Assembly (NCBI GenBank): GCA_030064765.1
Contig: JASJEG010000006.1
Coordinates: 1-35,115 of the forward strand
Reading direction: 5' to 3'
Length of the DNA: 35,115 nucleotides
DNA from: Acidimicrobiia bacterium
Lineage (GTDB): Bacteria; Actinomycetota; Acidimicrobiia; Spongiisociales; UBA5794
The notes beneath the pieces were generated by a model that saw only the letters and a list, made by a program, of their open reading frames with translations, was not told the DNA's origin and did no database searches. Below are positions 15,797 to 23,593 of the stretch, piece by piece (the stretch's first letter is position 1; every line of letters begins with the position of its first letter). The translations under genes and the position numbers were made by a program.

Positions 15797-18478
15797 TCAC
15801 AGCTGCTTCCACACGTAGTCGACACCGGGATTGCTCGGATTGCGCTGAACCTGGAAGTCCATCGACCGCACGAGATCGAGCATGCGATGGTTGGCAGTGA
15901 GAACCTCGCCCTCCATCAGATCGAGGCCGCGAGCTCGAGCGATCTCCATGAGCCGCTTCATCATGCGCTGCCCGATGCCGTGGCCCTGGAATTCGTCCGA
16001 GATCACCAGAGCAAACTCTGCGCTGTTCTGGTCGGGGTTGGTCACGTAACGGACCACGCCGTGCTGCACCTCGCTTCCGTCCTCTTCGGTCACCGCGATC
16101 AAGGCCATTTCTCGGTCGTAGTCGATCTGGGTGAACCGCACCAGCATCTCCGGGGTGAGCTCGTGGATGGCGTGCATGAACCGGAAGTACTTCGCTTCAT
16201 CGGAGAGATTGCGGATGAACTCCTGCTCGATCTCGGCATCCTCGGGGCGGATCGGCCGGATGGCGACGTCGCGCCCGTCGGGCAGCTGGAAACTGGTTTC
16301 CAGATCGGACGGGTAAGGATGGATGGCCATGTGGGCATAGGCGTCGGTCGAGGGCTTTGGAATGCCGACGACGATCCGGGCGTCGACCGCCATCGCCCCG
16401 CGCTCGTCGAGAATCAACGGGTTGATGTCCATCTCCTGGATCCAGGGGAGTTCGCATGCCATGTTCGAAACCCGGAGCAGAACATCAACCAGAGCGTTGG
16501 TGTTGGCCGCCGGCATGTTGCGGAACTCGTCGAGGCTCTTCGAGATCTTGGTGCGACGGATCAGGTTGCGCGCCAGCCGATCGTTGAGCGGCGGCAACGC
16601 TACCGCCGCGTCCTGCAGAACCTCCACCCAAGTGCCGCCTGCACCAAAGCTGATCACCGGCCCGAACACCGGGTCGTTGATGACCCCGACCATGACTTCA
16701 CGTCCGTTGGTCGTGCGATGCATCTGCTCCACAGTCACGCCCTGGAGGTCGGCATCGGGTCGTTTCTGCTGGACCCGCTCGATCAACTCGCGGTAGTTGC
16801 CCCGTACATCGGCTGCATTGCGGATGTTGAGCTTGACACCGCCAACGTCTGACTTGTGGGAGATGTCCTCGGAGTAGATCTTCATCGCCACCGGGAACCC
16901 CATCGAAACTGCAAGCACCAGGGCCTCTTCAGGCGTGCGGGCGATGCCGTTGCGCACCGTCGGGATGTGGAACGCCTCCAGCAATGCAATCGATTCGGGT
17001 TCGGTCAGAACCTCTCGCTTCTCGTTGAGAGCGCTTTCGATGATCAGCCGTGCGGCCTCGATATTGGGCTCCTCATGGTCGATGGGGAGTCGTCCCGGCA
17101 CCTGCAGCAGCAACCGCTGGTTGTTTCGATAGGCGGCCAGGTAGTGGAAGGCATCGATCGCCGCCTCCGGTGTGTTGAACGTGGGGATCCGCGCCTGACG
17201 AAAGACCGCCCGCGCCGGATCAACCTGTCTTCCCCCCATCCAGGAGGTGATTATCGGCTTGCGGTTCTTGTCTGCAGCCTCGACAACGGCTTCAGCAACT
17301 TCTAGCGGTCGGGTCATTGCCTGTGGGGTGAGAATCACCAGCACCCCATCGACTTCAGGATCCCGGAGGCAGATGTCGATCGCCTCGCGGTAGCGCTCCG
17401 GAGGAGCGTCTCCGATGATGTCGACGGGATTGCGCTTCGACCAGGTGGCGGGGAGGGCGTCGTCGAGGGCTTTGATTGTCTCTTCGCCAATCTCAGCCAG
17501 GTTGAGCCCTACCTCCGGGGTATGGTCGGCAGCAAGCACGGCCGGACCGCCGGCGTTGGTGACGATTGCGATCCGATCACCGCTCGACTTGTACTTGGAC
17601 GAAAGCGTCCCAGCTGCTGCAAACACCTGGCTGATCGTCTCGACTCGGACAACACCGGATCGAGCCAGCGCCGCGGAGAAGGCTTCGTCACCACCGACCA
17701 GTGCTCCGGTGTGTGACATCGAGGCGGCCGCTCCCTCCGAGTGGCGACCTGCCTTGATGGCGATGACAGGCTTGATCCGGGCGGCTGCCCGCAGCCCACT
17801 CATGAAGCGGCGCGACTGGTTGAGGCCTTCGATGTAGAGGATGATGCTTTCCGTCTTCGGATCGGAGGCGAGATAGTCGAGCACGTCGCCAAAGTCGAGG
17901 TCGGCCGCGATCCCGGTCGAGACCACGGCGGAGAAGCCGACGTCTCGGTTCTCCGCCCAGTCGAGGATCGATGTGCACAGGGCTCCCGACTGCGACACCA
18001 GGGCGATGGTTCCCTCCGCTGCTTTGTTGTTCCCGAACGTGGCGTTGAGGCCGATGCTCGGCCGAATCAACCCGAGACAGTTGGGACCGAGGAAACGGAT
18101 CCCATGGGAGCGGGCTGCGTCGCGTACTTTCTCTTCGAGGGCGCGTCCGGTCTCGCCGACCTCACGGAAGCCTGCAGAGAGGATGATCATCGACTTGATG
18201 CCGTGAGCACCACATTGCTCGACGATCCCCGGCACCGTTGGGGCGGGAGTGGCCACGATTGCCAGGTCGATGTCTTCGCCGATCGAGTCCAGGTCGGGAT
18301 AGGCCTTCTGGCCCTGCACCTCTTTGCGTTTGGGATTGATGGCATAGATGTCGCCGGAGAAGCCGCCTTCGAGCAGGTTCTTGAAGACGACTTGGCCGAC
18401 TGAATCGGTAGTCTCGCTGGCCCCGAACATCGCCACCGATTTCGGGGCAAACAGGGCTTTCAGATAGTGCGGACGCAT
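15797..18478 (-). CDS. Bifunctional acyl-CoA synthetase-like/GNAT protein acetyltransferase (Pat/YfiQ type)
   Basis: An 893-residue protein, close to enterobacterial Pat (YfiQ, 886). Order of domains: CoA-binding Rossmann domain (about 10-130), succinyl-CoA ligase-like domain (150-460) with His256 in 'SHTGALVGGDEAF', ATP-grasp domain (about 485-710, 'FPVAMKIYSEDISHKSDVGGV'), and a C-terminal GNAT domain (735-893) with 'QGHGIGQRMMKRLMEIARARG' as the acetyl-CoA loop. Pat proteins acetylate lysines of enzymes such as acetyl-CoA synthetase in response to acetyl-CoA. Start is ATG with GAGGAGG upstream. Both ligase and GNAT halves look intact, so a catalytic ADP-forming ligase activity remains possible. 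Confidence 0.88.
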   Translation of the reverse strand: MRPHYLKALFAPKSVAMFGASETTDSVGQVVFKNLLEGGFSGDIYAINPKRKEVQGQKAYPDLDSIGEDIDLAIVATPAPTVPGIVEQCGAHGIKSMIILSAGFREVGETGRALEEKVRDAARSHGIRFLGPNCLGLIRPSIGLNATFGNNKAAEGTIALVSQSGALCTSILDWAENRDVGFSAVVSTGIAADLDFGDVLDYLASDPKTESIILYIEGLNQSRRFMSGLRAAARIKPVIAIKAGRHSEGAAASMSHTGALVGGDEAFSAALARSGVVRVETISQVFAAAGTLSSKYKSSGDRIAIVTNAGGPAVLAADHTPEVGLNLAEIGEETIKALDDALPATWSKRNPVDIIGDAPPERYREAIDICLRDPEVDGVLVILTPQAMTRPLEVAEAVVEAADKNRKPIITSWMGGRQVDPARAVFRQARIPTFNTPEAAIDAFHYLAAYRNNQRLLLQVPGRLPIDHEEPNIEAARLIIESALNEKREVLTEPESIALLEAFHIPTVRNGIARTPEEALVLAVSMGFPVAMKIYSEDISHKSDVGGVKLNIRNAADVRGNYRELIERVQQKRPDADLQGVTVEQMHRTTNGREVMVGVINDPVFGPVISFGAGGTWVEVLQDAAVALPPLNDRLARNLIRRTKISKSLDEFRNMPAANTNALVDVLLRVSNMACELPWIQEMDINPLILDERGAMAVDARIVVGIPKPSTDAYAHMAIHPYPSDLETSFQLPDGRDVAIRPIRPEDAEIEQEFIRNLSDEAKYFRFMHAIHELTPEMLVRFTQIDYDREMALIAVTEEDGSEVQHGVVRYVTNPDQNSAEFALVISDEFQGHGIGQRMMKRLMEIARARGLDLMEGEVLTANHRMLDLVRSMDFQVQRNPSNPGVDYVWKQL

Positions 18479-18663
18479 TTGAACTGGCCTCCTCGGACCC
18501 TTTTTGTCACCTTGTTCCTTTGCGGCGCCGACAGCTAGGGCCTGGCGGCCCCTGAGCCGCGCCAGCAGACCCCGAGCCTATCGGTCGTGCCTTTGCCCAC
18601 ACCCGCCACCAGATTGAGGACGATGGTCCCGGTGATTCGGGACGTAGCCTCGGCCGCTGACCC
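18479..18663. other. Intergenic region
   Basis: About 185 bases between the Pat-like gene and the DsrE-like gene, both on the minus strand. The GAGGAGG ribosome site of the Pat-like gene lies at its left end. I see no clear terminator with a T-tract, no RNA gene and no credible ORF. Confidence 0.4.
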
Positions 18664-19176
18664 TCAGACGAACAGCTGCACGTCGGCATCGGCTGCAAAG
18701 TCCAGGAAGGCCGCCGCGCCCGCGATATCGCACCCGTCGATCAGGTCAGTCTCGTCGACCCCCATGACGCCCATGGTGGTGGCACAAGCGAAGAAGCGGA
18801 CCCCGAGCCCTTGCGCCATCTGGACGAATTCGGGCACGTCGGGCATGTTGGAGCCCTTCATCCAGTTCTTCATCACCTTGGTCGCGGCGGCGGTCGCTCC
18901 TGGTACTGCGCCGAGCAGATTCGGTACCTTGATCGGGCCGGCCGGATTGGCCAGCGATGCCACCCGGAGTCTCTCGAAGCGATCCTGGTGGAGGATGTCG
19001 AGTCCGTAGAAGGTGAAGTAGATGCCGGCCTCCCATCCCAGACTGGCAGCCGTCGTTGCCAGGATGAGAGGCGGGTACGCCTGATCGAGCGTGCCTTTTG
19101 AGGCCACCAAGGCGATTCGTTTTGGCTTCGTCTCGTCGCCGGCTTCGGTTGCCGGCTGCTGGGCCGGGAGCGTCAT
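18664..19176 (-). CDS. DsrE/DsrF-like (DsrE2-type) sulfur-carrier family protein
   Basis: A 170-residue protein. 'KRIALVASKGTLDQAYPPLILATTAASLGWEAGIYFTFYGLDIL' is the start of the large DsrE2/DrsE_2 family, and Cys131 in 'VRFFACATTMGVMGV' is the conserved thiol that can carry a persulfide. Family members move sulfane sulfur with TusA and rhodaneses. It starts one base inside the tusA stop (TGATG) and is the last gene of the cysteine synthase-tusA-dsrE operon. There is no strong membrane helix, so it is probably cytoplasmic. Confidence 0.87.
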   Translation of the reverse strand: MTLPAQQPATEAGDETKPKRIALVASKGTLDQAYPPLILATTAASLGWEAGIYFTFYGLDILHQDRFERLRVASLANPAGPIKVPNLLGAVPGATAAATKVMKNWMKGSNMPDVPEFVQMAQGLGVRFFACATTMGVMGVDETDLIDGCDIAGAAAFLDFAADADVQLFV

Positions 19177-19430
19177 CAGCTGGCCCCCTTCTGGATCCAG
19201 AACCGCTGCGTATCACCTTGGTCTTCGCTGGCGACGAGCGTGTCGCCGCGCTGGCGGGCCATCGCGGGGATGTCCTCGAGCGATCCGGGATCTGTGCAGA
19301 TCAGCTCCAGCACTTGACCCGGCTCCAGTCTGCCGAGCACGATCCCGGCCTTGTAGACGGGAAGGGGGCAGAGGAGCCCGCTGGTGTCGAGCGTCTCGTG
19401 CGTGTCTGGGATGTCGGTGTGGGTTGTCAT
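19176..19430 (-). CDS. tusA: TusA/SirA-family sulfur carrier
   Basis: An 84-residue protein with the TusA signature 'LDTSGLLCPLPVYKAG'; Cys21 of CPLP is the persulfide-carrying residue. 'LELICTDPGSLEDIPAMARQRGD' completes the family. I chose ATG at 19430 because GGAG is six bases upstream; the open frame continues upstream but overlaps the cysteine synthase. Only 13 bases separate it from that gene's stop, and the dsrE-like gene overlaps its stop, so the three should be one transcript. It likely passes sulfane sulfur to the DsrE-like protein or to a cysteine-forming route. Confidence 0.9.
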   Translation of the reverse strand: MTTHTDIPDTHETLDTSGLLCPLPVYKAGIVLGRLEPGQVLELICTDPGSLEDIPAMARQRGDTLVASEDQGDTQRFWIQKGAS

Positions 19431-19443
19431 GCGAAGCTCCTCG

Positions 19444-20439
19444 TCAAACCCGGGGCCGGCCGTCATCACCGAGGATGTCGGCGAAGTAGCTGGTGTACTT
19501 ACTCCCGGAGTCGGGCGATATTCCAACTGCGATTCCACCGGCGGCTCCGATCTCGTTGACCCCATGCACCACTGCACCGGTGGAAGGTCCGACGATGAGG
19601 CCTTCGCGCCGGTGAAGCTGCTTAGTGGTCTCGTACGCCGCGGCGTCGTCGACCCGGATCACGTCGTCGATGACACCCCAGTCGAGGATTCCCGGCTGTT
19701 TCGCCTCCTGGAAGCTCTTGAGGCCGGGCAGCCGATGCCCGGGGTGCGGCTCGACGGCTACCACTCGGATCTCCGGGTTGCGTTCCTTGAGGTAGCGACC
19801 AACGCCGGTGATGGTTCCCGTGGTCCCGAATCCGGCCACGAAGTAGTCGACCTGGCCATTGGTTTGCCGCCAGATTTCCGGGCCGGTGGTCTCATAGTGA
19901 GCGCGCACGTTGTCCTCGTTCTCGTACTGGTTGGCCAGCGCAAATCGTGCGCCCCCGTCCTGCGCCGCGATGGAGCGGGCGAGTGCAATGGCTCCATCCT
20001 TGGGGTGATCGACCGGGCACAAATCGTCCGGCGTCTCCCATACCTCGGCACCCAGCATCCGCAGCATTGTCCGCTTCTCTTCGGGAACATCGGAGGGGAT
20101 CGTGACGGTCAACGACTTGCCTGCGAGGGCTGCCAACGCCGCCAGCGCAATCGCGGTATTCCCCGAGGACGCCTCAACGATGTCGCGCCCATCCAGATCA
20201 CCGCGCTCGTGCATGCCGGCCATCAAATAGTTGGCTGCCCGGTCCTTCAGCGATCCAAACGGGTTGAGCCACTCGAGCTTCAGGTAGGCGGTGAGACCGG
20301 TACCGGCGACAACGTGGTTCAGCCGCACGAGTGGCGTTGGATTGTCGACATCCGGCAGGAGCTGGCGGATGTCCTCGTAACGGCGCAGACTTCGATCGGT
20401 CTCGAGCGGCGCCAGGTCTGGGGCAACTGCTGCTGTCAA
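19444..20439 (-). CDS. Cysteine synthase-type PLP enzyme (CysK/CysM/CBS fold)
   Basis: A 331-residue fold-type II PLP enzyme. The PLP Lys is Lys65 in 'NPFGSLKDRAANY'. 'EASSGNTAIALA' (about 89-100) binds the substrate carboxylate, 'GFGTTGTITGVGRYLKE' is the phosphate loop, and 'GPSTGAVVHG' is near the end. It should make cysteine from O-acetylserine or O-phosphoserine plus sulfide, thiosulfate or a sulfur carrier. 'NPFGSLKDRAA' is the CysM/CysO-dependent style more than the CysK style. The start is TTG with GGGAG upstream. It is followed by tusA and dsrE-like genes, and preceded by a Cys-codon leader and terminator that would make expression respond to Cys supply. Confidence 0.9.
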   Translation of the reverse strand: MTAAVAPDLAPLETDRSLRRYEDIRQLLPDVDNPTPLVRLNHVVAGTGLTAYLKLEWLNPFGSLKDRAANYLMAGMHERGDLDGRDIVEASSGNTAIALAALAALAGKSLTVTIPSDVPEEKRTMLRMLGAEVWETPDDLCPVDHPKDGAIALARSIAAQDGGARFALANQYENEDNVRAHYETTGPEIWRQTNGQVDYFVAGFGTTGTITGVGRYLKERNPEIRVVAVEPHPGHRLPGLKSFQEAKQPGILDWGVIDDVIRVDDAAAYETTKQLHRREGLIVGPSTGAVVHGVNEIGAAGGIAVGISPDSGSKYTSYFADILGDDGRPRV

Positions 20440-20453
20440 CTTGTTCTCCCATC

Positions 20454-20488
20454 AAAAAAACCCGCAACGGCTGTTGCCGTCACGGGTT
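20454..20488 (-). terminator. Intrinsic terminator in the leader of the cysteine synthase operon
   Basis: On the minus strand, arms ACCCGTGACGGC-like (20476-20488) and GCCGTTGCGGGTT (20459-20471) pair around an AACA loop, with one two-base mismatch. Seven T residues (20454-20460) follow directly. This is a textbook intrinsic terminator, yet it lies just before the Shine-Dalgarno and TTG start of the cysteine synthase, so it must act as an attenuator of the operon, not as the end of another gene. Confidence 0.88.
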
Positions 20489-20537
20489 GTGGTTCTCGGT
20501 GGTGGTGGCTGGTTAGCTAGCGACATACCCGCGCGGC
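20476..20537 (-). promoter_or_regulatory. Candidate antiterminator pairing in the cys leader
   Basis: Leader bases GCCGCGCGGGT (20527-20537) can pair with ACCCG-TGA-CGGC, the 5' arm of the terminator (20476-20487), with a small internal loop. This pairing and the terminator exclude each other. The leader stretch lies 3' of the Cys codons and 5' of the leader stop codon, as needed for a ribosome stalled on Cys codons to leave it free. A further hairpin, TGTTGCTG-ttc-CAGCAACA (20542-20560), includes the Cys codons themselves. Confidence 0.65.
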
Positions 20538-20590
20538 AATGTGTTGCTGGAACAGCAACAACATGCAGCGGCGGCCAGGTCGTATCTCAT
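20513..20590 (-). CDS. Cysteine-rich leader peptide (attenuator uORF)
   Basis: A 25-codon ORF from ATG (20588-20590) to TAA (20513-20515). Codons 10-13 are TGT TGT TGC TGT, four Cys in a row after a run of alanines ('DLAAAACCCCSS'). Cys is rare in this genome, so four consecutive codons are unlikely by chance. The ORF ends 25 bases before the terminator stem. No Shine-Dalgarno sequence precedes the ATG, and the promoter-like boxes place transcription starts within a few bases of it, so translation may be nearly leaderless. Polycysteine leaderless ORFs that sense Cys are known in mycobacteria; this one pairs the idea with a classical terminator. The peptide itself probably has no function after translation. 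Confidence 0.8.
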   Translation of the reverse strand: MRYDLAAAACCCCSSNTLPRGYVAS

Positions 20591-20599
20591 TGGTCGAGG

Positions 20600-20627
20600 A
20601 GCGTAGCGATCTTGGGAGCGTCGTCAA
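20600..20627 (-). promoter_or_regulatory. Promoter of the cysteine synthase operon
   Basis: On the minus strand TTGACG (20622-20627) and TACGCT (20600-20605) are spaced by 16 bases, a good match to a sigma-70-type promoter. The -10 box ends nine bases before the leader ATG at 20590, so the transcript would begin at or within a few bases of that codon. Confidence 0.6.
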
Positions 20628-20701
20628 GACGTTTGTCCTCCGTGGGGCAATCGCCCGTCGGCAACTGCATCCGACTGTCCGCGCCGACTACCGTGCACGC
20701 C

Positions 20702-21682
20702 ATGAGATTCGGAGCATTCATTCCCCAAGGTTGGCGTCTCGACCTGGTTGACATCGAGACGTCACAACACTGGCCGACCATGCTTGCAGTCGCCAAGACG
20801 ATCGAGGACAGCGGCTACGAGTCGCTGTGGGTGTACGACCATTTCCATACCGTCCCGATCCCCACGCAAGAGGCCACCTACGAGGCGTGGACGTTGATGG
20901 CTGCGCTGGCGGCCGCGACCGACACGGTCCGGCTGGGCCAGATGTGCACGTGCAATGGCTACCGATCACCTTCGTACCTGGCCAAGGTGGCCGCCTCAAT
21001 CGATGCCATCTCCGGTGGCCGGATCGAGATGGGGATCGGCGCAGGCTGGTACGAGCATGAGTACAAGGGGTACGGGTACCCGTTCCCCAAGGCATCGGTT
21101 CGGATTGGAGAGCTGCGTGAGGCGGTGGAAATCATGCAGCGGTTGTGGACCGAGGACGTGGTGGATTTCGATGGCGATCACTACACGCTGGAAGGGGCGA
21201 TCTGCCAGCCGAAACCGGTGCAGCAACCTCACATTCCCTTCTGGGTGGCCGGCGGCGGTGAGAAACTTACTCTGAGTGTGGCGGCGCGGTATGCGTCCTA
21301 CACCAATTTCGCGATGACACCCGAGGAGTTCGTACACAAGTCGAATGTGTTGCGCGGTCACTGTGAAGATGTGGGGCGTGACTTCGGCGAGATCGTCCGC
21401 TCCACCAACTTCAACGTCGTGTGTGAGGAGACCGAGGCGGAGGTCGAGAATCGCATAAATGAGGTCAAGGACCGCTATTGCCGTTTTGTCGGCGAGGATC
21501 GGGTGCAGTCTGTGGAGCGCTTGCTCCGGGCGACCTCGGGGACACCAGAACAGGTGGTGGAGAAGATGAAGCCCTGGGCGGAAGCGGGCATGAGCTACGC
21601 AATCGTCTATTTCCCCGAAGCGGCCTACGACACGTCCGGTCTCGAGCGTTTCGCCCGCGAGGTAATCCCGGCGCTGAGCTGA
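20702..21682 (+). CDS. LLM-class (F420-dependent type) oxidoreductase
   Basis: A 326-residue TIM-barrel protein of the luciferase-like monooxygenase class. It opens 'MRFGAFIPQGWRLDL', followed by 'AKTIEDSGYESLWVYDHFHTVP', 'TDTVRLGQMCTCNGYRSPSYLAKVAASIDAISGGRIEMGIGAGWYEHEY' (the most conserved family block), and 'PFWVAGGGEKLTLSVAARYAS'. Actinobacterial members of this subfamily usually use F420, but flavin use cannot be excluded. I chose the ATG at 20702; the open frame runs far upstream across the cys leader without family likeness. Its substrate is unknown. Confidence 0.85.
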   Translation: MRFGAFIPQGWRLDLVDIETSQHWPTMLAVAKTIEDSGYESLWVYDHFHTVPIPTQEATYEAWTLMAALAAATDTVRLGQMCTCNGYRSPSYLAKVAASIDAISGGRIEMGIGAGWYEHEYKGYGYPFPKASVRIGELREAVEIMQRLWTEDVVDFDGDHYTLEGAICQPKPVQQPHIPFWVAGGGEKLTLSVAARYASYTNFAMTPEEFVHKSNVLRGHCEDVGRDFGEIVRSTNFNVVCEETEAEVENRINEVKDRYCRFVGEDRVQSVERLLRATSGTPEQVVEKMKPWAEAGMSYAIVYFPEAAYDTSGLERFAREVIPALS

Positions 21683-21718
21683 TCCGAACTAAACGCGAGG
21701 TAACGCCGAGGTGGTTTC

Positions 21719-22621
21719 GTGACCCTTACAGCTGAGCTCCGCCGCCGCATCGTCGGAACGACGACCGGCTTGTTTGCCCACGCTCCCTACCCACTGGAAA
21801 ACTCGCTCGACTATGAGGGAGATCCCGGGCTATTTGGTCCTGACTCGATCACTTGGTCCGTGATCGGTGATGTCGCCACATTCGCCGGGGGGATTCGGGC
21901 GTTGCTGGTCCAAGCCGCTCACCAGGAAGTGGCGGCAGGAGTGGCAGACCATTCCCGCTATCGAGACGACCCGCTGGGGCGCTTGTCCCGCACCTCTGCC
22001 TATGTGACGGCAACTGCGTTCGGAGCCATGCCCGAGGTAGAGCACGCAGTGGATCTGGTGAGGCGAGCGCACCGGCCGGTGCGTGGCAAGTCGCATCGGC
22101 AGCGGGCCTATTCGGCGAACCACCCGGCGCAGGCAGCGTGGGTGCACAACGTGCTGACGGAGTCCTTCTTGGCCACTCATCTTCTCTTTGGAAAGCGCCG
22201 CCTGACACCGGAGGAGGCCGACGAGTTCGTGCGTGAGCAGACGGCTGTGGGAAGGCTGCTGGGCAGCGATCCACTTCCGGAGACGGCTCGGGACCTGACC
22301 AACTGGGTGGTCGAACACCCCGACATCGGGGTTTCGCCCGGAATGGGCGGAGCCATCGACTTCCTCAAATCGCCGCCGCTGCCGATGAAGGTGAAGGCCG
22401 GTTACTGGGTCTTGTACCAGGCAGCGGCAGCAACGATTCCACGCAAGCTCAGAAGGATCCTCGGGATCCGACGGCTTCCGGGAGCGATCCTGGTGGGGAA
22501 GGCCATGTCCGGATTCCTCCGCTGGGCACTGGGCTCCTCCCCTTCCTGGTACATCGCGTTGACCCGGGTGGATGCGCCACTGCCGCGGGGCTACCGCTTC
22601 AGATCCAAGCCGTTCGAATAG
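21719..22621 (+). CDS. Oxygenase MpaB family protein (DUF2236)
   Basis: A 300-residue member of the DUF2236/MpaB family, common in actinobacteria and related to haem-dependent latex-cleaving oxygenase Lcp. Visible landmarks are 'SITWSVIGDVATFAGGIRALLVQAAHQEVAAGVADHS' near the start, 'DPLGRLSRTSAYVTATAFG', 'ANHPAQAAWVHNVLTESFL', and a C-terminal 'GYWVLYQAAAATIPRKLR'. A His in 'AAHQEVAAGVADHS' is a candidate haem ligand by analogy. Start is GTG after GAGGTGG. It lies between two LLM oxidoreductases on the same strand, about 37 and 80 bases away, so co-expression is plausible. Confidence 0.85.
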   Translation: MTLTAELRRRIVGTTTGLFAHAPYPLENSLDYEGDPGLFGPDSITWSVIGDVATFAGGIRALLVQAAHQEVAAGVADHSRYRDDPLGRLSRTSAYVTATAFGAMPEVEHAVDLVRRAHRPVRGKSHRQRAYSANHPAQAAWVHNVLTESFLATHLLFGKRRLTPEEADEFVREQTAVGRLLGSDPLPETARDLTNWVVEHPDIGVSPGMGGAIDFLKSPPLPMKVKAGYWVLYQAAAATIPRKLRRILGIRRLPGAILVGKAMSGFLRWALGSSPSWYIALTRVDAPLPRGYRFRSKPFE

Positions 22622-22703
22622 GGCCCCAATCATCCGGGTTGTGCAGCTGCATCGCAACGCGCTTGACTCCCTGTGACCTGTGATTTGCGATTGAGGAGCC
22701 TGG

Positions 22704-23579
22704 GTGGAGATTCACTACGGACTAGCGTTCGCCAACACCGGGCCGGCGACCCGACCCGAGTATGCCGTTCGATTTGCCCGCGCCGCCGAGGCCGCCGGGT
22801 TCAGCTCTTTGTGGACGGTGGAGCACGTCATTTGGCCGGTGCAATACACGTCGAAGTATCCCTATCACCCCTCAGGAAAGATGGCGGGCCACCCATCGAT
22901 CCCGTTGCCCGATCCACTGATCTGGCTCACTTGGGTTGGGGCGGCGACCGAGACGATCCGGTTGGCGACCGGCATCCTCCTTCTACCTGAGCGCCAGCCG
23001 GTGGTGCTCGCCAAGGAGTTGGCCACCCTCGACGTCATGTCGAAGGGAAGGCTGGATCTGGGTGTCGGCATCGGCTGGTTGCGCGAAGAGTTCGACGCAC
23101 TCGGCATTCCGTTTGCGGGTCGGGCGGCCCGCACGGACGAGTACATCGAAGTGCTGCGCACGCTGTGGAGCCGCGACGACGCCGAGTTCCACGGTGAGTA
23201 CGTCAGCTTCTCTGGTATCTCGTCCAATCCCAAGCCGGTCAAAGGAGGCGTTCCGATCTTCGTCGGGGGTCACTCCGTTGGTGCCGCCCGTCGGGCCGGC
23301 ACACTGGGAGACGGGTTCTGGCCACTGGGTCCGAACGTCGAGGCGCTGGCTGAGCTGTTCGAAGTTGCCCGCCGCAGCGCAATCGATTTCGGGCGCGATC
23401 CGGATGCAATCGAGTTCTGCGCCAGCCCACCGCACGGGATGGCACGGATCGAGGACGAGGTGGCCGCGCTCATGGAGTTGGGCGTCAGCCGCATCATCCT
23501 GGCGGCATATCCGTTCTTCAGCGGGAATCCAGAGGAATCGTTGCAGGAGGCAATGAGCAGACTTCCCGCGTCGGGGTAG
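22704..23579 (+). CDS. LLM-class (F420-dependent type) oxidoreductase
   Basis: A 291-residue luciferase-like TIM barrel. 'MEIHYGLAFANTGPATRPEYAVRFARAAEAAGFSSLWTVEHV' is the barrel entry, 'TETIRLATGILLLPERQPVVLAKELATLDVMSKGRLDLGVGIGWLREEFDALG' is the family core, and 'GVPIFVGGHSVGAARRAG' binds the cofactor phosphate. It starts at GTG with GAGG upstream. It is a different subfamily from the LLM protein at 20702 and closer to the TIGR03619-type actinobacterial F420 enzymes. The substrate is unknown. Confidence 0.85.
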   Translation: MEIHYGLAFANTGPATRPEYAVRFARAAEAAGFSSLWTVEHVIWPVQYTSKYPYHPSGKMAGHPSIPLPDPLIWLTWVGAATETIRLATGILLLPERQPVVLAKELATLDVMSKGRLDLGVGIGWLREEFDALGIPFAGRAARTDEYIEVLRTLWSRDDAEFHGEYVSFSGISSNPKPVKGGVPIFVGGHSVGAARRAGTLGDGFWPLGPNVEALAELFEVARRSAIDFGRDPDAIEFCASPPHGMARIEDEVAALMELGVSRIILAAYPFFSGNPEESLQEAMSRLPASG

Positions 23580-23593
23580 CTACCTGCGAGCGG

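Noticed and set aside
20517-20564. A second short minus-strand ORF (15 codons, ending in Val-Cys-Arg) overlapping the cys leader in another frame
   Set aside because: It has a single Cys codon, next to its stop, and a ribosome stalled there would cover the antiterminator strand, giving the wrong regulatory direction. The frame with four Cys codons fits far better.
20441-20701. The cys leader region as a metabolite-binding riboswitch
   Set aside because: I see no S-box, cobalamin or other known aptamer core. The Cys-codon ORF and two mutually exclusive hairpins explain the structure without one.
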